Below, in pieces: positions 1-10,644 of a DNA stretch of 64,000 nucleotides. The stretch is from Dryas octopetala (lineage: Eukaryota; Streptophyta; Magnoliopsida; Rosales; Rosaceae): contig OY992837.1 in NCBI GenBank assembly GCA_963921425.1, positions 1,337,896 to 1,401,895 on the forward strand. Reading direction: 5' to 3'. The notes below the pieces were generated by a model that saw nothing but the letters and a program-made list of their open reading frames with translations, did no database searches and was not told the origin of the DNA. How positions within the stretch are numbered: position 1 is the stretch's first letter; each line of letters opens with the position of its first letter. The position numbers were made by a program, and so were the translations under genes.

Positions 1-576
1 CGACATGGTGGAAAGTGAGGAATCACTAAAAACGCCAGATGCTCAAAAACAACAAGTGTAGTAGCAGAAATGGCCCATAGGTAGCACAAAAAGAAATCAG
101 CTTAGCAGATTATGAAGAAAAATTGATACACATACAGCCTATACCAAGGATATAACTAATATAATTATACACAAGAATCAAACAACAAATTGCATAAATC
201 CTTTGGAAAGGCAGAGGAAAAAGGAAAAGAGAGAGACAGAGAGAGTAGCCGAGAAAACAGCTTCAGCAAATAATCAAGAAACGTTGATTCAAGTACATAC
301 GAACCCCAAAAAAAATCTAATAGAAGAAGAAAGAATAATAAAAAAAGAAACACCCATAAAGCATTGCTAACCAAAAACTAATCCTTTGGAAAAATGGGGT
401 TGCCAGTTTTGATTTTGAACGAACAGTTATATGAAAAGAAAAAAAAAACAAAGAGAAGGGGATAAAAGGAAGTGGTAGGAGAAGCCAAGACCAAATGGAA
501 GTGCAGAAGCAACCAGAGAAAGTATACAGAGAAAAAATAGAACCCAGTAAAAGGCAGAGTAGAAGAAGAAGAGGAC

Positions 577-657
577 CTGTTGAATGTGATCAGTAGTGAC
601 GTTGTTGGGATAATAGGCTGCCATCATGGGCTGCATCTGCATCAGGTGCTGCTGCAT
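577..657 (-). CDS. GIF1: GIF1/ANGUSTIFOLIA3-like coactivator, first coding exon (partial gene)
   Basis: First coding exon of a GRF-interacting factor (SSXT/SYT domain transcriptional coactivator). The family partners with GROWTH-REGULATING FACTORs in the nucleus and recruits chromatin remodellers to promote cell proliferation in leaves. The 27 codons read MQQHLMQMQPMMAAYYPNNV and end ..DHIQQ, which matches the GIF1 N-terminus rather than GIF2/GIF3. The exon ends in phase 0 at a CAG|GT donor, where the family continues with the YLDENK helix. That second exon is not in bases 1-576, so the first intron and the rest of the gene lie beyond the left edge. Family assignment is firm; only 27 residues are visible, so nothing can be said about integrity. 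Confidence 0.9.
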
Positions 658-1110
658 CTCTCACTCTCTTTTATATATGTATATCTCTTATTACTCTCTC
701 TCACAAACAGAAAGACGCTCTCTTTCTTTCTCTCTCTAACTTTCTCACTCCTAAAGCCTAAACAGAGTTTCAGAGTTGAGAGACCACACTCACTGCAGAG
801 TGCAAAGAGAGAGAGAGGGACAGAGGTTGATAGATGCCTTTGCCTTTTTTTCTCTCTGTTCTCACTTTCTCTTCCTTTACAAAAAATGATACCACCACCG
901 CTCAGAGATATAGGGACAGTGAGACAGTGAGATAGTGAATGAGTGAGTGAGTGAGAGCTGGTCGAGTTGGAAACATATGAAAAAGAGAGCTTTTTTGGGG
1001 TTTTGCTCGGTTTTGGCTTTCTGGGTATGTTTCCTTTCTCTCTCTATCTATCTCAGAATTGGAGGGGGGGGGGGGGGGGGGGGTAACGTGACCTGCTATT
1101 AAAACCACAA
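658..1110 (-). promoter_or_regulatory. GIF1 leader and proximal promoter, CT/GA-rich
   Basis: This block directly upstream of the GIF1 start codon is rich in CT/GA runs (about 658-850 and 935-960), typical of plant 5' leaders and GAGA-type promoter-proximal DNA. No clear TATA box was identified, so the transcription start is not placed. Confidence 0.5.
1064..1083 (+). repeat. Homopolymer run of 20 G
   Basis: An uninterrupted run of 20 G lies about 400 bp upstream of the GIF1 start codon. Its length may be uncertain, because such runs are prone to slippage and to assembly error. Confidence 0.9.
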
Positions 1111-3939
1111 TAAATCTACATGAAGATATGTTAAATACAACAAGTATATTATGTATATATCATCACATTTGATAGGTGATAGGTCACACTGTTCATGACA
1201 ACGTCTGTTGGGTTGTTTGGACTGACTCTGCTTCGGTCCAAAGTCCTTCGGTCTCTCTTATTGATGGTGATGACGTCTAGGCTCTGTCAAGAGATTCCAT
1301 GAAAGCTCCTTCCCTTCACCAACGCGCTCTTCTCCAGATGCCAAGCACGTGATGTGACTTTGCTGCCCCTAAACTAAACTTTGTCTGCAACCATTCTTTG
1401 ATTAATAGCTGCATAATCTTTTAGAGTGAGATGCTTAGCCAAAAAAAGTAAAAAAAAAAATATTGGAATGACAGTATATATATTGGCTTTTAATTGGGTT
1501 TGGCGACCCCAATAGGATAGTTCTGTAATAAAAAGTACAAACACTGATTAGCTTATTTGGTAGGATAATAGGATTTGATGGAATAAAGCTGTTAGGAATT
1601 CTATTGGATATCTAAAATACAGGTTTGTGTACTTTGACAGGATTTGAGTTGGTTTTTCTACAATGGGTTTGTGTAATTCGAATATATTCATGATGTTAAT
1701 CAATTGTAAAAGCTTTTTCACTGTATAAGCTACTCTGGAACTAAACAGAATGATGGGTTTATATTTTAGCTTAAATATGAAAATCCCACCTGTTAATCAG
1801 CATGCACCAATACCTGGTTAATCCCATTTTTGAAGGTTTAGAAAAAGTTTACTAGAACAAGTTAACAACCGACTATAGAATTTGTGGAAGTATGTTGATA
1901 ATTTATATCTATCTAGGCTGGAACTTTATTGCTAAATGCCATAGCAGTATAGCACTAGCAACTGGCACAATAATTGATGTGTGGATATTTGCTGAACTAC
2001 TTCAATGTCTCTAAGGAAGATATTTAATGCTTTACTATCAGTTTTAGTAATCTGAAATGGCTCAACACATTGCCATATATGATTCATATTCATTATATTC
2101 TGGAAATTCGACCCCATGCCACTTAGCTAGGGACCCAAGAGTTCACATGCTTTGTACAATTGTACATTTGTACTAGTGTCCTCCACTTCATTTCCAACTG
2201 TCCTCATTTAGGCCCCTCAATAGATTAGCAAGGTTAAAAGCAACCCTCCAAACTTATCCTCTAGCTAGTAGCTAGCTACACAATCTCCAATAGGCATCTA
2301 AGGCTGAGCTGGCACTTCCTTTTTCTAGTTGTTGCTCACAAACTCACTTACCCATCATACATCTCTGACTATTAAGCACAATTCATACATAAAACAGTAA
2401 TAATCTTTTTACCAAAATGATCTTTTGCTGCATTGAGAAAGATACATATGGGAATAAAATATATATAATTCACAGTATGATATTATTTTGGGTATGATCA
2501 TAAAAGTTTATGAGAATTATTGTACATTATTTTCTTTCTGAGAATTTGGTAGGGAACCCAGTATGCCACATGGTAATGGAAAGAAGATGGAGATATTGGG
2601 GGGGGTGCATGAACAGTGGAGTTAATGATGAATGAGAGAGAGGTTGGTGGTGCTCCCAGCTCTCCTTACATGATGGGTGGTTGGGGTGTTTCAATTGAGT
2701 TCTGTACTGAAATTCCAACCCTGTCTTTTCCTCAAGGCTTTAGCTTTATCCCTTTCATACTTGCTTTGCTACCTTTGTACATAGCCACCGGGGCTTGTCC
2801 CTCAATCCCTGTGGCAAAAGCCAGCAACCTTCACGCGCTTGGCTTAGCTACTAGTACTGTAGTTCTGTACTACTGTAGCTCCATTGCTTTGGCTTATGTG
2901 AATGTGATTGTGATGTGATGTGCCTATCTTGTCAAACAGTGCATTGCCTTAAAACTAGAGGGCCCTTCAATCTTGACCCCGTGACTTTTAACTTCAATTT
3001 GAGTTTACCTTTACAAATTACAACTATGCTTTATAACCCAACAAAAAGTTTTGTATTAAGAATTCTTCTACCATGTTAGTACCTGTATATATACATCATA
3101 CAGGTACGTTTCTGCATGTGCCTACACATACTTCTACCCTCATACTTTTAACTCGAGATTTTAAGTGTATGAATAAATACTTTTAAGTTTTAACCATTAA
3201 AAGTATAAAAGCTAAAAAAATTAAATATTTTTTTTATTAAATAGAAGAGAATTAACTCTAAATCTATTCTTATTCTAACCTATTACCTCCTTTCACTTTT
3301 ACATATGTACTAAACTACTAACTCAAACATTAAAAAATAATTTTATATTCATTCAACCACAAAATATTCTTATTGCAAGAGTTCAACTGTACAAGTACAC
3401 TCCCCTAGTCCTCTTTTAAGCTCTATAATTAGAATAACTTTTTTTCATTTTTTGGGTATATACAAAATCTATAATTTGGTGGAAATTACAGTTGAGGGAC
3501 AACATTGGTGTTTGAACCCAGAAGGGGTAGCCTTGGACATGAATACATTATGCTCCTTCTCTGCGTAGGAACATGAGACTTCACACCGTATAATAAATAT
3601 GTATACTTTGACTTTGTACTTTAATTTCTGAGGCTTTTTCTGGTGATATAAATAATATTTGATGGTCCTGTCAGGATCCAAAAAGTATGTTCCCAGGATT
3701 GCAACCACGTGACTGTGTCTCTTCCATCTATTCAATTATTAATTCCATTTTATTCTTCAATTTAATCACTAATGACGTGATAGAAGTTATTATAGAATTA
3801 CACCACAAATAATTATATAATTAATTTATGCAACTACAAACTACAAAGCAGAGAGAGAGCATCATGATTATCCTATCAATTAAAAGTTAAACCCAAAATC
3901 TTGTCTGGCCCCATCTCCAATAAAATTAATTAATAAAAG
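1111..3939. other. Intergenic, no gene seen
   Basis: AT-rich sequence with short chance reading frames only. The longest (plus strand, about 2616-2918) has no recognisable domain. Bases 3931-3939 are the left target-site copy of the adjacent element. Confidence 0.6.
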
Positions 3940-5342
3940 GGGTTAATTTCATTTATATACCTCAATTATACATTACTTATCAACTGGGTATCTTTGGTTC
4001 AAAAAATTTTATTCGGTACCTAAACTTCAATATTTCGTCAACTTAGTACCTCCGTTAGTCTGACCGTTATCTGCATACGTGGCACTGACATGGCACATGC
4101 GGACCCCACCATTAAATATTGACTTGACATTTAAAAATAGCCACCTAAACCAAAATAAATAAATAACTAATAACCTTTAAAATAATATAATAATATAAAA
4201 CTTAAATAATTGAATTGAAAAAGAAAAAAAAAAGGAAGCCCAAACACCCAGCAACACCACCGAACCCCCATCCTCCGTCGTCCCTGCCTGGGGTCCGAAA
4301 CACCAGGGACTCGCGGACCATGCGGAAGAGGTCTTGCATCGTTGTTAGGGGCTTTTCGGTCGGTTTCTGCGGCTTAGTGGGAAAGGGCACGGGTATGCGC
4401 TGGACGGGGCGGGAAGAGGCACGAACTGCTAATGACAGAGAGAAAGGAGAGGAACGAGGAGAGAGAGTGAGGCAGAGAGAGATCGAGTAAGGCAGAGAGA
4501 GAAAGTGAGGGCCTGGGGTTGGGGCTAGGGGTTTGGAAGGACGCAGGGGGGAGGGTGGCGATCGGTGAGAAAGGCAGCAGTTGGATGGCTGTGCAGGGGA
4601 GGCGGAGGTGTTGCTGGGTTTCTGGGCTTCCTCTTGAATGATGGTTAGTTCTTGTTTTTCAAATCAACTTTTATTTTAGCTAAAAAAATTTTTGGGGAAG
4701 AAAAATTGATTTTGGAGATGGGTTTTGGATGTTTAATGGTTTTGATTGATGAGTTTTCCTTAAATAATTAATTTTTTCAATCTTGGCAATGAGTTTTTGG
4801 TTTCTGTTTGGGAGAGTTTGGGAAAAGGTGGAAAAGAGGTTGGGGTTAGGTGGAAGGAGGGTGCGACGGGCCAGGGGGGTTGGGTTTGGGGGGGAAGGGC
4901 GAGGGAGGTGGAGGGGGTGGCCTGGGTTTGGGGGGGAAGGGCGAGGGAGATGGGGGGGTGGCCTGGGTTTGGGGGGGAGGGGCGGGGAAGGTGGAGGGGG
5001 TGGCCTGGGTGGGGGAAGGGTGGGGGATGAAGGGGAGGGAGGGTGTTGGGGGTTGGTTTTTTTTTTTTTTCAATTTTATATAATTTTAAGGGTTTTATTG
5101 AATTTTTTTATTAATTTTTGTATATGTGTCTTTTTTTAAAAGACAAATTAATGTTTAATGGTGGGTCCGCGTGTGCCACGTCAACGTCACGTATGCAGAT
5201 AACGGTTTTCCTAACGGTCAGACTAACGGAGGTACTAAGTTGACGAAATATTGAAATTAAGGTATCCGAATGAAAGTTTTTGAAACAGAGGTACCCAGTT
5301 GATAAGTGATGTATAATTGAGGCATATAAATGAAATTAACCA
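3940..5342. mobile_element. Non-autonomous MULE-type transposon with long terminal inverted repeats
   Basis: The two ends are inverted copies of one another: roughly 3940-4117 against 5153-5342, starting GGTTAATTTCATTTATAT. The element is flanked by a perfect 9-bp direct repeat TAATAAAAG at 3931-3939 and 5343-5351. Long terminal inverted repeats with a 9-bp target duplication are the signature of Mutator-like elements. The 1.0-kb interior carries no transposase. It is GC-rich (about 4230-4620 and 4790-5050) in contrast to its AT-rich surroundings, which may mean captured host sequence (Pack-MULE style), but the source gene was not recognised. Confidence 0.85.
4882..5010 (+). repeat. G-rich ~42-bp tandem repeat (three units) inside the MULE
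   Basis: Three consecutive units of about 41-42 bp start at 4882, 4924 and 4965. Each contains a GGGTTTGGGGGGG-type run followed by AGGG and GGGGTGG. The plus strand therefore has many closely spaced G tracts. Confidence 0.8.
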
Positions 5343-7389
5343 TAATAAAAGAACAAGGTGATATTTTTAAGAATAAGATTCTTGCACAATTTAAATTTTA
5401 AAGTAATAAAAGACAGACAAGATTCAAAACATCATCGGTTTGAGAGTATATGCAAATCTGCAATAATATTATTTTCTTAATTAATTTATATAAGAGAGCA
5501 GAAGTATCAAATTCAAAGGCAGACCCTTTTCATAATAGCCAACTGTTCTGTTGAGTGAGTACTGTTATTGATTCTTATATATCAAAATTGAGTACCGTAA
5601 TTGATTCTTATATATCAAAATTCACACTCAAAGGCTGCCTGGTTTGGCACTTTCACCAGCCTGCATTAATCTTTATCTCATCTTTTCCTCCTCTTTATTC
5701 AAGACAAGCATCAAAGCTTTCTTTCTTTTTTTTTAGTTTTTTTTTTCTATGATACTGTGATTGTCTGATACAAAAGCACTCAAGCATAAAAGTTGACTTC
5801 TCAGTCCCAAAAAAAAAAAGTTGACTTCACCTGTAAGTTGTATATATGTATCATATATGGACCTTATGGTGAGCAAATATGATTACTAATATTGTACAAA
5901 TAACTAAATAAGTAGTTTTGTGACTTGAAGAATGATGTCATACACAGTTGTTGGATTTGAAGTTGAAGAGGGTGCACATTGGCTCGTTTTGTGAGTTTGT
6001 GACCCATACACATACAGGGACTATATAAAAATAAAAAAAAACCCATGATATATTAATATTATTATGGTATCAGACTATTAGACTATCAGTGCAATATAAT
6101 CATATGAACTGATGCATATATTGGTCCTCTACAAGACTACATCTATTCTTTTATTAATAAATATATAGATTGAGGAGATACACATTCATTCTCTCTCAAA
6201 TCTCAATCATGCATTCAATCATTTAAAATTGAGATCTCACACTCTCTTTGTAGTCTTGTTCCTCTCCCCTAGCCTATGAGAATCCATAGTATATATGCAT
6301 GATGCATAGATTTTCACTTGAAATTCATTGAAATAATAAAACTAAGCATGGCATATTTGTGGTGGGACACTCAACACAGGGACTGTGGGAGTCGAAGCAC
6401 ATTGAAGAGGGTGCCGAATTATATGACTAGGTTTTGCAGTCAAAATGACAGCTAAGGCAATTAATATATACATGATACTCTGATATAAATTATAATAGAG
6501 TGGAGAGAGTGGTGTTCATTGTTAATATATATGTATATAATATGACACAGTTTCACATGTCTGTATTCTTTGGCTTGAAATGTCACACCACATTCCCTTT
6601 TTCACATAACAACATGTCAATATCCCATTGCCCTTGGCCCCTATGCCTCACAAAATTTGTAGTTATGTGGTGTACCTACAAATTGGTCTTTTCCTTGTGC
6701 TGCACTAACCATGTGACTGGCAACAGGTTCATGTCCCACATGTTTGACACTCTCTTCTTCTGGGTTCTGGACCTCTGGTTCTGGTAGAAGTAGGGCACAC
6801 ACTTGCTTGTTTTTACCCAAATGTTTTGATAGTGTCAAATTACATAAGAGGCCTAAGCTTTCTGCACACACACTTGGTTTCAATTTTTCAAGTTCATGGC
6901 AAAAAGATCAAAGAGCAATGAAATTATGTCCTCACAGTCACAGGGCTCACATTAATTTAATTCTTATATAATGGTTTATTTGGTGCTTTTGTCAATGAGG
7001 ATTCTCCTGCTGCCTGAACCAATGGGTCAATTTTTTGTTATTGGTCAATGCACCAATGGTTCAGTGACCATTGACCACCAAGTAAAAGTGTAAAGCTATT
7101 AAAAGGTACTGGTAAATATGAAAAATGGCAGGGGTATAGGTCACAGGGACCAGGGTCCTAAATATGGTATTGGCTCCAGTACTGCTCACCCCCCACTGTT
7201 TTGGTGCTTTATTAAGAAATTAAGGCTTTTCATAGTAACATTTGCAAAGTTATATATTGCTTGCTAATTACCTTTTCTGTTTCAATGTGACAGTTCAGAC
7301 CAAGATATATGAATTGAAACTTTCAAACTTACAAAAATTCAAGACTAATGAAAAGAGACTCATTACTGAATTAACCCAATAGCTACAGA
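5343..7389. other. Intergenic, no gene seen
   Basis: AT-rich sequence. A 33-bp unit is tandemly duplicated at 5557-5589 and 5590-5622 with two differences. No supported coding sequence was found. Confidence 0.55.
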
Positions 7390-7522
7390 GTTAAGTAGCT
7401 ATTGTCTGCAAAAAAGGTGAGCCTAAAACTAATAGGAAATGGACTAATAATGTCAAAAACTCTCTATTTTTTATTCTATATTATGAATTCCACATGCTTG
7501 TACAATCTCATACATAGTCCAT
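7390..7522 (+). repeat. Direct repeat, copy 1 (upstream of ECA1-like pseudogene)
   Basis: A 133-bp segment beginning GTTAAGTAGCTATTGTCTGC recurs at 8247-8379 with a limited number of substitutions. It ends 22 bp before the first ATG of the pseudogene, so it is probably that gene's duplicated promoter/leader. At the TATA-like position this copy reads CATACATAG. Confidence 0.85.
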
Positions 7523-7544
7523 AAGCCCTGGCGCCCTGCAGTTT

Positions 7545-7869
7545 ATGAAGATGGCTATGTACACATTCCTGGGCCTGCTTATGATTTTGAGCCTGAATTG
7601 CCTCCAGAACCCTCACCAGGGTACTATATATAAAACTAATTTGGATGAATGTGCAAAAAATATGACACTTCAGTGTGCCACAGAGATATTTGCCAGCATG
7701 TTTTGGAGTGATCGAGCCACTTATGGGTCCTCTCACTAAGAAATGTTGCAGTGTTCTTGTGCAGATGGGGCATGATTGTCACACTGGATTGGTCAAAGTC
7801 CTTCTCTCAGTCCCTGAGCTCAAACAAAAGGCTTCTGAGGCCTTGCCTAAGAGTGCAGATATGGTATAA
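7545..7869 (+). pseudogene. ECA1/prolamin-like cysteine-rich secreted protein, frameshifted
   Basis: The N-terminal frame (7545-7739) starts with a hydrophobic leader (MKMAMYTFLGLLMILSLN) and continues with LDECAKNMTLQCATEIFASMF. The C-terminal half appears one frame over (to 7869) as KKCCSVLVQMGHDCHTGLVKV. Together these give the C..C..EI..CC..L...GHDCH pattern of the egg-cell-secreted/ECA1 prolamin-like family, secreted proteins expressed mainly in reproductive tissue. The frames disagree around 7705-7735, and the first frame stops right before the CC motif. The usual C-terminal tryptophan and cysteine after ADM are missing too. One frameshift plus a degraded tail argue for a pseudogene; a short intron is less likely. 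Confidence 0.75.
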
Positions 7870-9047
7870 TATAAGTGTTTTGATTGTAGGAGCTGACTCA
7901 CCTGCCTCTCTTAGCCTTCTTGATGATATGTCATATGTTTGCTTGTTTTCATTTACAAACCTCAGTTATACATGTTAGGTGAGTGTTCTGCAGGTTGGTT
8001 TGCAAACACAAGTTCTGAAAATTTTGTCAATTAAGTTGCAATGTTATTAACATTCTTCTAACTTCTTTCTAATTAAGTTGCTTCACCATTGCTGCCACAC
8101 CTCAGTTGTACAGGTTAGAAGCCTAAGTTTTCCCAAATTTTAATTAATGGATTTGCTAATGTATATAATATTCAGATTATCCCAATTCAACCCAAGTGTA
8201 GTTGAAACGTCCAAAGAATTCACAGGCAACCAAATTCTAGTATCATGTTAAGTAGCTATTGTCTGCAAAAAAAGGTAAGCCTTAAACTAATAGGAAATGG
8301 GCCAATAATGTCAAAAACTCTCTATTTTTTATTCTATAGAAGAACTCCACATGCTTGTGCATTCTTATAAATAGTACATGTGAAAAATTCTGACCAAGAG
8401 AAAAAGTCCATGTTAAAATATGTTTTAGACAATTAAAGTCAGCATACCAGTCGCCAAATCAAGTGGGAACTGAGAAAAGTCCACAAAAGTGACCTGCATG
8501 CCATCATCAGTGAAATACCAAATTGGATTTATAATATAAAATACCAGGAATTTGTGTAAAAGAAAAATGTTATCATTGACATCTTTCAGTGGTTGATTGA
8601 TGTGGATCTCATAGTGAGTCCAAGTTAATCAATAGTTGAGAGTCGTTCACGTCTAATTGAAATAAGCAAAACTGAGCATGATATGATATGCAAGAAATTT
8701 TATTCATGGAGTATAATGCACGTATATAATTGTTCATGAATTGTAAATGGCATCATCTGTGTTCAAATATAATATAAAGAACAGGTGCACAATTGTGCCA
8801 AATGAAGAAAAAAAAATCGAATAAATTTTATTTAGTACTTAGTACTTGTTATTTGTTAACATCAGTTCATATATGGGTTTCACAACCATTGAGTTTCTGC
8901 ATGGTTGCTTGCTCCCAAAGGTAACGAATAAAAAATAAAAACAGAAAAATGAATAAAATTACAATTCAGTTAATATCTTCACCTAAAGCTGAATTACAGC
9001 AATGTACACTTTGAAAATTAACCATGAATCCTGAGTTGATCATATGA
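7870..9047. other. Intergenic, holds a second promoter-like repeat copy
   Basis: No gene was recognised. It contains the second 133-bp direct repeat copy (8247-8379), after which no ECA1-like coding sequence follows. The last part is the 3' flank of the small secreted peptide gene. Confidence 0.55.
8247..8379 (+). repeat. Direct repeat, copy 2 (orphan promoter)
   Basis: Second copy of the 133-bp segment at 7390-7522, 857 bp downstream. It keeps a TATAAATAG box near its end where copy 1 has a degraded version. This suggests a tandem gene duplication in which the second gene body was lost. Confidence 0.8.
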
Positions 9048-9383
9048 TCAAGAAGTTGGGTCTTGCTTTTTAGTGTCATTGGCAGCAGAAGCTGGTGCAA
9101 AATTAACAACGTGACCAGGGAAAGCCTCATGACCAACACTGCCGGCAACATCTATTTCAAATGTGCAACGGCCGGTGCCCTGTCCTGGAATATTCGTGCA
9201 TGGATTACCCCCAGTTGGCGGCGTCTTACCCCGCAGTGACTGAATGTGAAGAGAATCATTATCCTTCAGCCACTGCTCTCCTTCTAATGGCCTCATGCTC
9301 AAAACTTCCCGGAAACCAGATACACATAACATTGTGAACACAAATGCAACTCTCATGTGGTACTTATTTTGAAGAAACCCCAT
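9048..9383 (-). CDS. Small secreted peptide precursor (111 aa), function unknown
   Basis: Single-exon gene with an ATG start and an N-terminal hydrophobic signal-like segment (about residues 11-25, RVAFVFTMLCVSG). The mature part is polar: RPLEGEQW near residue 31, then LRGKTPPTGGNPCTNIPG and GRC (two cysteines close together), ending with a short tail. I recall similar small plant secreted proteins with a conserved PP.G.NPCT.IPG core, but no established name or function comes to mind. A good TATA box sits about 160 bp upstream. Signal peptide plus compact conserved core suggests an apoplastic peptide or its precursor; this is inference. Confidence 0.7.
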   Translation of the reverse strand: MGFLQNKYHMRVAFVFTMLCVSGFREVLSMRPLEGEQWLKDNDSLHIQSLRGKTPPTGGNPCTNIPGQGTGRCTFEIDVAGSVGHEAFPGHVVNFAPASAANDTKKQDPTS

Positions 9384-9541
9384 TTGTATATGAAATAAAT
9401 GGAAATTTTGGTTTTGGAATGTGTATATGTTTGTTTTGTTTTGGTGTTTGTTTGAGACTTTGAATTCAAAAATGGGTGAGATTTGAGAATGAAAGAAGAG
9501 GGATTGGGATGTTTATGCCATTTATGGAACGAGAGGGTTGG

Positions 9542-9549
9542 TATTTATA
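9542..9549 (-). promoter_or_regulatory. TATA box of the small secreted peptide gene
   Basis: The minus strand reads CTATAAATACC here, 159 bp upstream of the ATG at 9383, a normal plant TATA context and distance. Confidence 0.65.
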
Positions 9550-10644
9550 GAAATGCACAATTAATTTGATTTAGTATAATGTGTTTGATCAATTGACTTG
9601 GAGCCGCGGTTTGAAATTTGAATTAGAGAATGGTCTCAATCAAAGACACGGAACCACTATTGAACAGGTCCAGATTTTGATACATAAATCAAAGTTAAGA
9701 TGGTCGATTGTCATGGGGGTCAACTTTATGATTGACCCACTGAATGAAGTGGCTTGGATTGGGATGTATGAATTGGTCTTGGGTGGAAATACACGTTGTT
9801 ACTGCCTTCTCAGAATTTGGGTATGGCAATATTGAATATATTTTGGTCTTATATTATGTTTCTGTTTGGGCGACAAATTTTAAAAGGAAAAAAAGTTACA
9901 TTATAATATTACATCTTTGAATCTTAAATTTGATTTTCTTTTTGGCCTAAACTGAAAGTTGTCTCATTTTATAGATCAAAGATCTTAAAAATCGGCTACA
10001 GATATTGACATGTAAAATCCCTAGACTTTTGACTGAAGCTACAAAGCGCAGAATGGGTCTTAGCTCACACCCCCTCCCCCCTCCTCTAGAAAAAGGGAAA
10101 AATATGTCATTTATATATATATATATATATATATATTCAACACCATGCTCCTCTGTCAGTCTGTCATGCAATTGTAGTGGTAGACTATAACGTGTAATAT
10201 AAGAGAGGACTTGATTTACCAATAATGTTACTAAGCGTGGGAATTGATCTAGACCATTTAAATATCAATGATATTATCATATTAGATAACATATATTTTT
10301 GTTTCAAAGTAACATTATATCAGAAAATTCAAGACTGTGGGCTTGTGGTCCAATCACAAGCTGCATGTCCCAATTCAATGGGCCATAGAGCCCAAGCTCT
10401 TAGACCCGTTACATAAATTTACTCACCAAATACCTATTCTTCGACTCCCGAGCTTAAAATCACATTCGACAAAGTCCTGAGCTTAATTCGGCTTGATGAA
10501 CTGTTACATACCTTTTTAGCACATCCACATCTCTTTGGTGGAATTGAACTTTTCTGTGTTTAATGGCATGTTCAGGAAACCTGTGACTTCAAGAGACAGT
10601 AAAACTCCAAAAATTGAACAGATATTGTCAGAGCGCTTTGGCTG
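9550..10644. other. Intergenic, with a (TA)n microsatellite
   Basis: No gene seen. A TA dinucleotide run occupies about 10112-10136. The right end is the 3' flank of the purine carboxylase gene. Confidence 0.5.

Noticed and set aside
2616-2918. 100-codon plus-strand frame
   Set aside because: No domain, signal or conserved feature; isolated in intergenic DNA.
4783-5139. 118-codon Gly-rich frame and its opposite-strand Pro-rich frame
   Set aside because: Produced by the G-rich tandem repeat inside the MULE; no domain.
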